Shown here piece after piece: positions 1-7,483 of a DNA stretch of 8,257 nucleotides. The notes below the pieces were generated by a model. The model did no database searches. It saw only the letters and a program-made list of their open reading frames with translations, and was not told the origin of the DNA. The stretch is from CBDUUP01 sp965370435 (GTDB lineage Bacteria; Chloroflexota; Anaerolineae; Anaerolineales; UBA11579): the NCBI GenBank assembly GCA_965370435.1, contig CBDUUP010000195.1, forward strand, positions 1 to 8,257. The letters run 5' to 3'. Both the position numbers and the translations under genes were made by a program. Within the stretch, counting starts at the first letter, position 1; each line of letters begins with the position of its first letter.

Positions 1-571
1 AGTAGCCTTGTTCCTGGGCCCACGCCCCGAATTCCTCAAACGAAGCGTTGACCACCGGATGCGAGAACAGCGCGCCCATGCTGGCGCGCACCGCGGTGGG
101 ATGGGTGGGGTCTACGCTGTCGTCCAGCAGGAGCAAGCCGTCCGCGCCCACTGCGTCTATGGTGCGAAGGATAGCGCCCAAATTTCCGGGGTCCTGGGGC
201 GAGACCAGGGCCACACCCCAAGAGAAATTGTCGGGGTTGAGATCGGCCAGCGAAATTTGCTTCCTGCGCGCCACAGCCAGGATGCCCTGAGGGTGATCCT
301 TCCCGGACAGGGACTTGAATACCTCAGAGTTGGCGGCGAAGCAGGGGATGTCATTGTCAGAGGCCTGCTCAAGTAGACTTTGGGCATACTCGCTGGTCAG
401 CAGGTCAGGGGCGTAGACGAGGCTCTCAAGTTCGGCCCCCGCCTCCAGGGCTTCCCCTACGTGACGGATTCCCTCCACCACGAACGATCCGGTCGCCTGG
501 CGGTGTTTACGCTGGCGCAAGGCTCGGACCTGCTTGATCTTGGAGTTGCTGCGGCTGGTGATGATGTCCAT
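1..571 (-). CDS. SpoU/TrmH-family RNA 2'-O-methyltransferase (partial, C-terminus outside window)
   Basis: The minus-strand reading frame starts at ATG 571-569 and runs off the left edge, giving 190 residues. Residues about 28-100 look like the SpoU substrate-binding domain (FVVEGIRHVGEAL near residue 30). From about residue 118 the SPOUT methyltransferase domain begins: motif 1 is DPGNLGAILRTIDAVGADG (residues 127-145), with the conserved Asn130 and Arg136, followed by a motif-2-like RASMGALF (162-169). The third knot motif, which binds S-adenosylmethionine, would lie beyond the window. Family members transfer a methyl group to a ribose 2'-OH in rRNA or tRNA; which RNA cannot be told here. 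The start is fixed by an in-frame stop (TAA) only three codons upstream. No strong ribosome binding site is visible. The gene is divergent from the mevalonate cluster and probably unrelated in function. Confidence 0.88.
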   Translation of the reverse strand, partial: MDIITSRSNSKIKQVRALRQRKHRQATGSFVVEGIRHVGEALEAGAELESLVYAPDLLTSEYAQSLLEQASDNDIPCFAANSEVFKSLSGKDHPQGILAVARRKQISLADLNPDNFSWGVALVSPQDPGNLGAILRTIDAVGADGLLLLDDSVDPTHPTAVRASMGALFSHPVVNASFEEFGAWAQEQGY

Positions 572-768
572 GATTATTTACCATCGTGCTATGTATTTTT
601 ACCACGAAGTCGCCGGGACACAAGACATAAAGTGGATAGGTTTTTCTGTTTTCGCCTCTCTGGGAATAGGACAAAAGGTTCATTTTGTGTAAACTGATAG
701 CTTTTGCGAGGCCTTTTGGAGTATCTTGGGTTGATTGTTATAGAGGAAACCTGATTTTAAGGAAGTAT
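572..768. other. Divergent intergenic region between the methyltransferase and mvaA
   Basis: This AT-richer spacer must hold the start signals for both diverging genes. I see no clear promoter. A weak candidate for mvaA is TTTGGA (715-720) with TATAGA (739-744), 18 nt apart, which match the sigma-70 consensus poorly. A TTG-initiated frame at 685 would add 28 residues to mvaA, but those residues resemble nothing in the family. No RNA gene or convincing hairpin was seen. Confidence 0.4.
759..765 (+). promoter_or_regulatory. Ribosome binding site deciding the mvaA start
   Basis: AAGGAAG lies 3 nt before ATG 769 (5 nt from the AGGA core). It supports ATG 769 rather than the upstream TTG at 685, and the resulting length of 431 residues fits the class II family (Pseudomonas mevalonii enzyme, 428). 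Confidence 0.65.
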
Positions 769-2056
<1,288 letters not shown>

Positions 2057-2064
<8 letters not shown>

Positions 2065-3121
2065 GATTAACTTGCTGAAACCCTCTCAACCGGTGGGATT
2101 CGTCGGATACGGGGCTTACGTGCCCCGCTATCGCCTGCCTGCCAAAGAGATTTCCCGAGTCTGGACGGACGGCGCAGGGGGCGTCCCGGTGAAAGAGAAA
2201 GCCGTCCCTGGGATGGATGAAGATGTCGCCACCATGTCGGTGGAGGCCGCTCGCAACGCTATGGCCCGCGCCGGGATCTCCGCTGATGAGATTCGCGCCG
2301 TGTGGGTGGGATCGGAATCGCATCCTTACGCTGTCAAGCCCACCTCGACCATCGTGGCGGAGGCCATCGGCGCGGTGCCCCACACCCAGGCCGCCGATTG
2401 GGAGTTCGCCTGCAAAGCGGGCACCGAAGCAATTGTGGCGGCGATGGGATTGGTCGGTTCAGGGATGGCAAAGTATGCGCTGGCTATCGGTATGGACACC
2501 GCCCAGGGACGCCCCGGAGACGCCCTGGAGTACACCGCCGCAGCAGGCGGAGCGGCTTTCATACTGGGTCCGGCAGAAGAGTCCCTGGCGGTGATCGAGG
2601 CCTCCTATTCCTACGTCACCGACACGCCCGACTTCTGGCGGCGGGCTTACCAGAAATATCCCGAACACGGCCACCGCTTCACCGGCGAACCGGCTTACTT
2701 CAAGCACATCACCGAGGCCGGGAAAGCGATGTTGGAAGCCACCGGAACCACCGCAGAAGATTACGTCTACGCCGTCTTCCACCAGCCCAACGCCAAATTC
2801 CCCGTGCGGGTGGGGCGCAGTATGGGTTTCACCAATGAGCAAATGGAGACCGGGCTGCTGGTTCCCGAAATCGGCAACACCTATTCCGGCGCGGCCATCA
2901 TCGGCATGACCGCCATCCTGGACATCGCCAAACCTGGAGAGAAGATTTTCATGGTCTCATACGGTTCCGGCGCTGGCTCGGACGCTATGGTCGTTCAGGT
3001 CACCGACCGCATTGAAGCCCGCCGTGACCTCGCTCCCTTGACCCAGGATTACGTCGCCCGGCGCACCGAGATTGACTACGCCACCTACGTCCGTATGCGC
3101 GGCAAGCTGACGCTGAAATAA
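2057..3121 (+). CDS. Hydroxymethylglutaryl-CoA synthase, archaeal type
   Basis: This cytosolic enzyme condenses acetyl-CoA with acetoacetyl-CoA to HMG-CoA. The 354-residue length and sequence match the short archaeal-type family rather than the longer mvaS type of Gram-positive cocci. The opening GFVGYGAYVPRYRLP (residues 14-28) is typical. The catalytic triad is visible: Glu87 in VGSESHPYAVKPTS, nucleophilic Cys119 in WEFACKAGTEA, and His242 in VFHQPNAKFP; spacing agrees with Glu79/Cys111/His233 of the Staphylococcus enzyme. GNTYSGAAIIGMTAILD (273-289) and SYGSGAGSDA (301-310) complete the thiolase-fold core. It starts inside the end of mvaA and is followed by a 175-nt spacer before the thiolase-like gene. 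In archaea this enzyme is complexed with a thiolase and a DUF35 protein, both encoded just downstream here. Nothing suggests loss of activity. Confidence 0.95.
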
Positions 3122-3183
3122 TTCAAGAACAGAGAATAGTGAATGGTGAATGGATAATGGCGACAAGTGAAAATAATGCAAAT

Positions 3184-3200
3184 TCCAACAGAATGTTGGA
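3184..3200. repeat. Perfect 7-bp inverted repeat (hairpin or operator-like site)
   Basis: TCCAACA, loop GAA, TGTTGGA form a perfect 7-bp stem with a 3-nt loop. It is not followed by a T-run, so it is not an intrinsic terminator. It lies about 100 nt before the thiolase-like start and could be an RNA hairpin or a protein-binding palindrome; its role is unknown. Confidence 0.45.
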
Positions 3201-3285
3201 GTCGAGGCTTCAGCCGGAGAGAGGTTGGGTAAGCGATATTATCGAATCACTATTCTCGAATATCTATTCACCAATATCCAATCAC

Positions 3286-3289
3286 GGAG
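3286..3289 (+). promoter_or_regulatory. Ribosome binding site of the thiolase-like gene
   Basis: GGAG lies 7 nt before ATG 3297. It selects this start over an in-frame upstream start at 3225, and the family N-terminus (VVIAGIGQAPVGEHW) begins right after this ATG. Confidence 0.65.
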
Positions 3290-3296
3290 TCCTATT

Positions 3297-4457
3297 ATGA
3301 CCGACGTTGTCATTGCCGGAATCGGGCAAGCCCCGGTAGGCGAACACTGGGAAGTTTCGCTAAGGGACTTGGCCCTGACCGCATTGGAAGCCGCCCGCCA
3401 GGATGCAGGCGGTCTGCGGCCCCAGGCGCTGTATGTAGGCAATATGTTGGCTCCAGCGCTCTCCCGTCAATCCCATTTGGGCGCATTGATCGCCGATTAC
3501 GCCGGGCTGGCCGGGATCGAGGCCAGCGTGGTGGAAGCGGCGGGCGCATCCGGCGGGGCGGCTCTGCGGATGGCTTACATGGCGGTGGCCTCCGGCATGG
3601 TTGACGTCGCCATCGCATTGGGCGTGGAAAAGATCACCGACCAGACCATCGGCTCCGTTAATGAAGCCCTGGCGACCACAACCGACACCGATTACGAGGC
3701 CGAACAAGGTCTCACCTTGACCGCCCAGGCGGCTTTATTGATGCGCCGCTACATGTACGAATATGAAACTCCACGGGAGGCCTTTGCTGGTTTTCCGGTC
3801 ACTGCCCATGCCAACGGCGTCAGCAACCCCCACGCCATGTATCGTAAAGCCATCAGCGCCGAGTTTTACAACAAGGCTGGGATGGTGAGCGATCCGCTCA
3901 ATATGTTTGACGTGGCCCCCAACGCCGACGGGGCGGCGGCTGTGGTTCTCACCCGGCCTGAACTGCTCCCGGAGCAGTTTTCCCATCCCCTGGTGCGAAT
4001 TTCAGGCTCCAGCGTGGTGACCGACCATCTAGCCTTGCACGACCGTCCCAACCCCCTCGATCTACGAGCTGCCCGCGCCTCGGTTGAGCAAGCCTGCCGT
4101 CAAGCCGGTGTGACCCCTGCCGACGTAGACCTCTTCGAGTATCACGACGCCTATTCGATATACGCGGCGATATCGTTAGAGGCGGCCGGTTTCGCCGAGG
4201 ACGGCCAGGGATGGCAGATGGCCCAGAACGGCGACCTCAGCCTGGAGGGGAAACTCCCCGTCGCCACCTTCGGAGGCCTGAAGGCTCGCGGCAACCCCGG
4301 CGGCGCAACCGGCCTCTATCAGGCCGTCGAAGCCACCCTCCAACTGCGCGGCCAGGCCGGAGAAAATCAAGTCCCAGAAGTCAAAAGAGCCTTGATCCAA
4401 TGCCTCGGCGGTCCCGCTTCCACCGCGGCGACTCATATCTTGGAAGGGATTGGGTAA
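3297..4457 (+). CDS. Thiolase-like protein of SCP-x/archaeal type lacking the nucleophilic Cys and the GHP His
   Basis: The 386-residue protein follows archaeal acetoacetyl-CoA thiolases closely: N-terminal VVIAGIGQAPVGEHW, YVGNMLAPALS (46-56), LGALIADYAGL (61-71), VASGMVDVAIALGVEKITD (97-115), and FGGLKARG near residue 330. Catalytic positions differ. The usual EAACASGG reads EAAGASGG, so the nucleophile is Gly83 (codon 3543-3545). The usual GHPVGATG reads GNPGGATG, so the base is Asn333 (codon 4293-4295). His283 of the HDxF-type motif is kept (YHDAYSI, with Ala where SCP-x thiolases often have Cys), and Cys369 in QCLGGP sits where classical thiolases have their second Cys. The frame is intact and codon use resembles the neighbours, so it is not a pseudogene by appearance. 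Position between HMG-CoA synthase and DUF35 suggests the archaeal three-protein complex. It may be a structural or CoA-channelling partner, or may catalyse a non-thiolase reaction as Ltp2-type aldolases do; ordinary thiolase activity is doubtful. Confidence 0.9.
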   Translation: MTDVVIAGIGQAPVGEHWEVSLRDLALTALEAARQDAGGLRPQALYVGNMLAPALSRQSHLGALIADYAGLAGIEASVVEAAGASGGAALRMAYMAVASGMVDVAIALGVEKITDQTIGSVNEALATTTDTDYEAEQGLTLTAQAALLMRRYMYEYETPREAFAGFPVTAHANGVSNPHAMYRKAISAEFYNKAGMVSDPLNMFDVAPNADGAAAVVLTRPELLPEQFSHPLVRISGSSVVTDHLALHDRPNPLDLRAARASVEQACRQAGVTPADVDLFEYHDAYSIYAAISLEAAGFAEDGQGWQMAQNGDLSLEGKLPVATFGGLKARGNPGGATGLYQAVEATLQLRGQAGENQVPEVKRALIQCLGGPASTAATHILEGIG

Positions 4458-4470
4458 TAAGGGATTCGTA

Positions 4471-4516
4471 GACAAGGAAACAAGTAAACAGGTAAACAAG
4501 GAACAAGTATACAAGG
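4471..4516. repeat. Short degenerate tandem repeats, ACAAGG/ACAAGT family
   Basis: Units of about 7-8 nt with cores ACAAGG, ACAAGT and ACAGGT recur about six times, separated by A-rich or AT-rich joins. Read on the other strand, they give the ACTTG/CCTTG core of the array at 4560-4646. Confidence 0.55.
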
Positions 4517-4559
4517 CTTATATGTTAGCCAGCTATGGGCAGCCACTTCAAACGACTGC

Positions 4560-4646
4560 TTTACTTGCCACTTGCCTTTACTTGCAACTTGCAACTTGCC
4601 ACTTGCATACTTGCATACCTGCATACCTGCCACTTGCAACTTGCCC
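4560..4646. repeat. Heptamer-like tandem repeat array, ACTTGCA/ACTTGCC family
   Basis: About a dozen units of 7-8 nt based on ACTTGCA, with variants ACTTGCC, TACTTGCA and TACCTGCA, run head to tail. The variation looks like drift of a slipped or copied heptamer, as in the short tandemly repeated repeats known from cyanobacteria and similar intergenic repeats in other large bacterial genomes. There are no unique spacers, so it is not a CRISPR array. Confidence 0.65.
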
Positions 4647-4716
4647 CCATCCTGATAGGTTCTGATAGCAAATCACGGCTACACTGACCGAAATCACTAC
4701 TCTTGAGGCAAAAGTT

Positions 4717-5118
4717 ATGGATATCCCCCGACATTGGCGTTTGAAAAAACAGCGATACTCCCTGATTGGGGAGGTCTGTCCCCATTGCGACATCAAGATC
4801 TTCCCGCCCAGGGACATTTGCCCGGATTGCGGCGAAGAGGCCAAGACCGCCTTCCAGTTCAGCGGGCGGGGAGAGGTGTATTCTTACACCACCGTTCACG
4901 ACGCTCCCTCCAGTTTCCAGGAAGCCGCGCCCTACACTGTGGCGATGGTCAAACTGGAAGAAGGCCCGCTGGTGACCGCTCAACTGACCGACCTGGGCGA
5001 CCAGCCCATCGAAATCGGCGCCCCGGTGGAAATGGTCACCCGCAAACTGCGCTCGGTCGGCAACGAACGCGGCATGATCGTTTACGGCTACAAATTCCGC
5101 CCGGTGGGACTTCGCTAG
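4717..5118 (+). CDS. Zinc-ribbon / OB-fold DUF35 protein (archaeal HMG-CoA synthase complex partner type)
   Basis: This 133-residue protein has an N-terminal helix-like stretch, a rubredoxin-like zinc ribbon with four cysteines in two CPxC knuckles (Cys21/Cys24 in VCPHC and Cys35/Cys38 in ICPDC), then an OB-fold domain from about residue 45 to 130 (GRGEVYSYTTVHDAP, PYTVAMVKLEEGPLVTAQL). This is the usual DUF35 architecture and length. In archaea such a protein bridges thiolase and HMG-CoA synthase and helps form the shared CoA tunnel; in actinobacterial steroid degradation a DUF35 domain partners the thiolase-fold aldolase Ltp2. Here it is the last gene of the mevalonate cluster, 259 nt after the thiolase-like gene, and is followed closely by an intrinsic terminator. 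No catalytic role of its own is expected. Confidence 0.92.
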   Translation: MDIPRHWRLKKQRYSLIGEVCPHCDIKIFPPRDICPDCGEEAKTAFQFSGRGEVYSYTTVHDAPSSFQEAAPYTVAMVKLEEGPLVTAQLTDLGDQPIEIGAPVEMVTRKLRSVGNERGMIVYGYKFRPVGLR

Positions 5119-5144
5119 AATTTCAGATATATAGTTGAGAATCT

Positions 5145-5176
5145 AAAGCCCCGGATTCAATGCGGGGCTTTTTTTT
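5145..5176 (+). terminator. Intrinsic terminator after the DUF35 gene
   Basis: A perfect 9-bp stem, AAAGCCCCG (5145-5153) with CGGGGCTTT (5163-5171), encloses a 9-nt loop. The T-run continues to 5176, eight T in all. It begins 26 nt after the DUF35 stop and ends the plus-strand cluster. On the minus strand the stem is followed only by TTTAGATTCT, so it would act weakly in that direction. Confidence 0.9.
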
Positions 5177-5187
5177 CAGGGACAAGG

Positions 5188-5314
5188 TGTCATTCCGAGG
5201 AGGCCGACGAAGTCGGGCGACGAGGAATCCCTGTGAACGTGGAAATTATTACCTCTCCCGGTTACAAGAGGCCACCGTCACAGGGATTCCTCGGCCTCCG
5301 GCCTCGGAATGACA
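5188..5314. repeat. Long imperfect inverted repeat (REP/MITE-like) between convergent genes
   Basis: The ends are a perfect 13-bp inverted pair, TGTCATTCCGAGG (5188-5200) and CCTCGGAATGACA (5302-5314). The inner ends are a perfect 16-bp pair, CGAGGAATCCCTGTGA (5221-5236) and TCACAGGGATTCCTCG (5278-5293). Between these pairs the left arm carries an extra small palindrome CCGACGAAGTCGG (5204-5216), while the right arm has only 8 nt. The central loop is about 41 nt (5237-5277). No coding capacity is seen. It resembles dispersed intergenic palindromes mobilised in trans, and may help terminate the minus-strand beta-oxidation transcript. Confidence 0.75.
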
Positions 5315-5341
5315 GGAAAGGGGATGTTAGTGCAACAATAC

Positions 5342-7474
5342 TTAGAAAGTCTCACCTTTCTCGGCCATCTTCACCAGCAAGTCCGGCGGAGTGAAACGCT
5401 CTCCGTACATCTCTGCGAGTTCCCGGCTGCGTTCGACGAAAGCGGAGACACCGTAGGCGTTGATGAATTGCAGCGTCCCTCCCTGGAAAGGAGCGAATCC
5501 CCAGCCAAAGATGCTGCCGATATTGGCGTCCGCCACGGAGGTTAACACGCCTTCCTGAAAGACTCGGGCGGTTTCCAACGCCTGTATGAACATCATCCGT
5601 TCAATCATCTCCTCCTGGGAGAGTTCCCCGCCGCCGTTCTTCGAGAATTGCTCCTGGAGGCCGGGCCAGAGGAATTTCTTCTCTCCCTGGGGATACTCAT
5701 AAAAACCCTCTCCGTGAGCCTTGCCCATTCTCCCTAATTTCTCCACCATCACGTCCAGCACCTCGTTGGCGGGATGGGCGGGGAGTTCTACGCCTTCCGC
5801 GGCGAAGTCCTTTCGGGTCTGCTCGCGGATGTGGTTCATCAAGGACAGGCTGACCTCGTCGGACACGGCCAATGGCCCTACCGGCATCCCCGCCTTGAAA
5901 CCGGCCGATTCGATGGCTCTGGGATGGTGGCCTTCGCCTAGAAGGGCCATCCCTTCGTTTACGTAGGTGCTGAATACCCGGGAGGTGTAAAAACCGCGGC
6001 TGTCGTTCACCACGATGGGCACCTTGCGGATTTTCAGCACGTAATCAAAGGCTTTGGCTATGGTCTTGGCGGAGGTTTTCTCGCCCAGGATGATCTCCAC
6101 CAGCCTCATTTTATGCACCGGGGAGAAGAAATGCAGGCCGATGTAATTTTCAGGCCGGGAGGATTTTTCCGCCAGGCCGGTGATGGGCAAGGTGGAGGTG
6201 TTGGATGCGTAGACGGCGTCTTCGCTTATCTGAGCTTCGGTCTCGTGGGTGACTTTGGCCTTTAATTCGCGATCTTCAAAGACCGCTTCAATGATGAGGT
6301 CGCATCCGGCCAGGTCGTCGGCTGATTCGGTGGTCACGATGCGGTTGAGTATTTCCTCCCGCTGTTCGGCGGACATCTTCCCCCGTGAGACCCGCTTGTC
6401 AATGATCTTCTCGATCTGCGCTTTGCCCATATCGGCCTTCTCTTTGGATACCTCTTTTAGAACCACGTCCATCCCCGCGTAGGCGGTCACGTAGGCGATG
6501 CCGTGCCCCATCATGCCCGCGCCCAACACGCCGACCTTTTGAGTGTCAACAGGGTCAATGTCGGCGGGGCGGCTGGCCCCGGCATTGATCTCGTTCAACT
6601 GGAACCAGAAAGCGTTGATCATGTTTTTCGCCACCTGGCTGGTCGCCAATTGGACGAAGTAGCGGGACTCGATGCGGCTGGCGGTGTCGAAGTCCACCAT
6701 GGCGCCTTTCACCGCCGCGTCCATGATGGCCTCCGGGGCGGGGTAGTTGCCGTAAGTCCTTTTCTTGAGCATGGCGGGAGCGATAGCCAATATCTGGAGC
6801 ATCTTGGGATGGCGCGGGTCGCCGCCCGGCATCCGAAAACCGGATTCATCCCAGGGCTGCTTGGCCTTGGGATTTGCGATGACCCAGGTTCGAGCCTTTT
6901 CCAACATGTCCTCCCGATCCGCGGCCAACTCGTCAACGATACCGGCCGCTTTCGCCTCCGCCGGTTTGACTTGTCTGCCTTCCATCAAGAACGGGAAGGA
7001 TTCCTGCAATCCGAGCATCCGGGTCAGCCGGGTGATGCCCCCGCCGCCGGGCAGAAGTCCCAGCGTGACCTCGGGGAAACCGATTTTAATCCTGGGGTTG
7101 TCAATCGCCACCCGGAAATGACAAGCCAACGCCAATTCCAACCCGCCTCCCATCGCCGCGCCGTTGATGGCCGCGGCCACCGGCGCTCCTAAAGTTTCCA
7201 ACGTGCGTAAGCCTTCCTTGAAACGCTCCGTACTTTCGAAAACGGATTGGGGGTCCATAGCTTCGTTCAGCATATTAATATCGGCCCCCGCCAGAAAGGT
7301 TTTCTTGGCCGAGGTGATGACGACCCCCGCTAAAGGTTCCTCGGCCGCCAGCCGCTCAAGCGCATCAGCGAACCCGGCCCCAAATTCCTCATTGATAACG
7401 TTGGCCGAGCGGCCGGGCATATCCAGCGTCAGGGTGACAATATTTTGATCGTCTTTTTCGTATTTGAAGACCAT
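5342..7474 (-). CDS. Fused enoyl-CoA hydratase / 3-hydroxyacyl-CoA dehydrogenase (FadB/FadJ type)
   Basis: The 710-residue protein is the multifunctional alpha subunit of fatty-acid beta-oxidation: hydration of 2-enoyl-CoA, then NAD-dependent oxidation to 3-ketoacyl-CoA. Residues 1 to about 190 are the hydratase (crotonase) domain, with both catalytic glutamates, Glu113 in MGGGLELALA and Glu135 in GFPEVTLGLLPGGGG. About 312-490 is the NAD-binding dehydrogenase domain: Rossmann motif GVLGAGMMGHGIA (315-327), SNTSTLPI (424-431), catalytic His448 in GLHFFSP and its partner Glu460. About 490-705 holds the C-terminal dehydrogenase domains. Length agrees with E. coli FadJ (714) and FadB (729). The N-terminus resembles the mycobacterial FadB type; I do not choose between the names. 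AGAGGA (7479-7484) precedes the ATG, and the upstream thiolase ends 9 nt before it, so the two form an operon. Confidence 0.95.
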   Translation of the reverse strand: MVFKYEKDDQNIVTLTLDMPGRSANVINEEFGAGFADALERLAAEEPLAGVVITSAKKTFLAGADINMLNEAMDPQSVFESTERFKEGLRTLETLGAPVAAAINGAAMGGGLELALACHFRVAIDNPRIKIGFPEVTLGLLPGGGGITRLTRMLGLQESFPFLMEGRQVKPAEAKAAGIVDELAADREDMLEKARTWVIANPKAKQPWDESGFRMPGGDPRHPKMLQILAIAPAMLKKRTYGNYPAPEAIMDAAVKGAMVDFDTASRIESRYFVQLATSQVAKNMINAFWFQLNEINAGASRPADIDPVDTQKVGVLGAGMMGHGIAYVTAYAGMDVVLKEVSKEKADMGKAQIEKIIDKRVSRGKMSAEQREEILNRIVTTESADDLAGCDLIIEAVFEDRELKAKVTHETEAQISEDAVYASNTSTLPITGLAEKSSRPENYIGLHFFSPVHKMRLVEIILGEKTSAKTIAKAFDYVLKIRKVPIVVNDSRGFYTSRVFSTYVNEGMALLGEGHHPRAIESAGFKAGMPVGPLAVSDEVSLSLMNHIREQTRKDFAAEGVELPAHPANEVLDVMVEKLGRMGKAHGEGFYEYPQGEKKFLWPGLQEQFSKNGGGELSQEEMIERMMFIQALETARVFQEGVLTSVADANIGSIFGWGFAPFQGGTLQFINAYGVSAFVERSRELAEMYGERFTPPDLLVKMAEKGETF

Positions 7475-7483
7475 GATTTCCTC

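Larger units (their letters stand above)
3122..3296. other. Repeat-bearing spacer between HMG-CoA synthase and thiolase-like gene
   Basis: The spacer holds a direct heptamer duplication GTGAATG GTGAATG (3139-3152), a small hairpin (3184-3200), and sequences near its right end that are reverse complements of its left end: GAGAATAGTGA (3132-3142) against TCACTATTCTC (3247-3257), and TGGTGAAT (3144-3151) against ATTCACCA (3266-3273). The two pairs are not nested, so they look like copies of one short repeat in opposite orientations rather than one long stem. No gene is supported here. Confidence 0.6.
4458..4716. other. Repeat-rich spacer between thiolase-like gene and DUF35 gene
   Basis: Most of this spacer is short degenerate tandem repeats: a left array (4471-4516) and a right array (4560-4646) whose units are reverse complements of each other. 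Between them is about 40 nt of unrelated sequence. Short open frames crossing it on both strands give repetitive, low-complexity peptides and are not credible genes. GAGG (4705-4708), 8 nt before ATG 4717, is the probable ribosome binding site of the DUF35 gene. Confidence 0.6.

Noticed and set aside
685..768. N-terminal extension of mvaA from a TTG start
   Set aside because: The added 28 residues match nothing in the family, whereas ATG 769 has a good ribosome binding site and gives the usual length with catalytic residues at the expected numbers.
3540..3550. A frameshift or local error explaining loss of the thiolase cysteine
   Set aside because: The frame is continuous and flanking motif residues match on both sides. 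Cys to Gly and His to Asn each need one base change, at two distant sites, so two independent errors in exactly the catalytic codons is unlikely, though raw reads could settle it.
4560..4646. CRISPR array
   Set aside because: Units are only 7-8 nt, run directly into one another and have no unique spacers; no cas genes are nearby.
4433..4983. Small minus-strand and plus-strand genes across the repeat spacer
   Set aside because: Their translations are repetitive (QVASCKLQV-like) and arise from the repeat arrays; parts run antisense to the thiolase-like and DUF35 genes.
5145..5176. Bidirectional terminator serving both convergent operons
   Set aside because: Only the plus strand has a proper T-run; on the minus strand the stem is followed by a mixed sequence, so I call it for the plus strand only.
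6503..7192. Long plus-strand open frames opposite the beta-oxidation genes (also 7464-8108)
   Set aside because: They mirror well-supported minus-strand genes, show no family motifs and have no credible ribosome binding sites.
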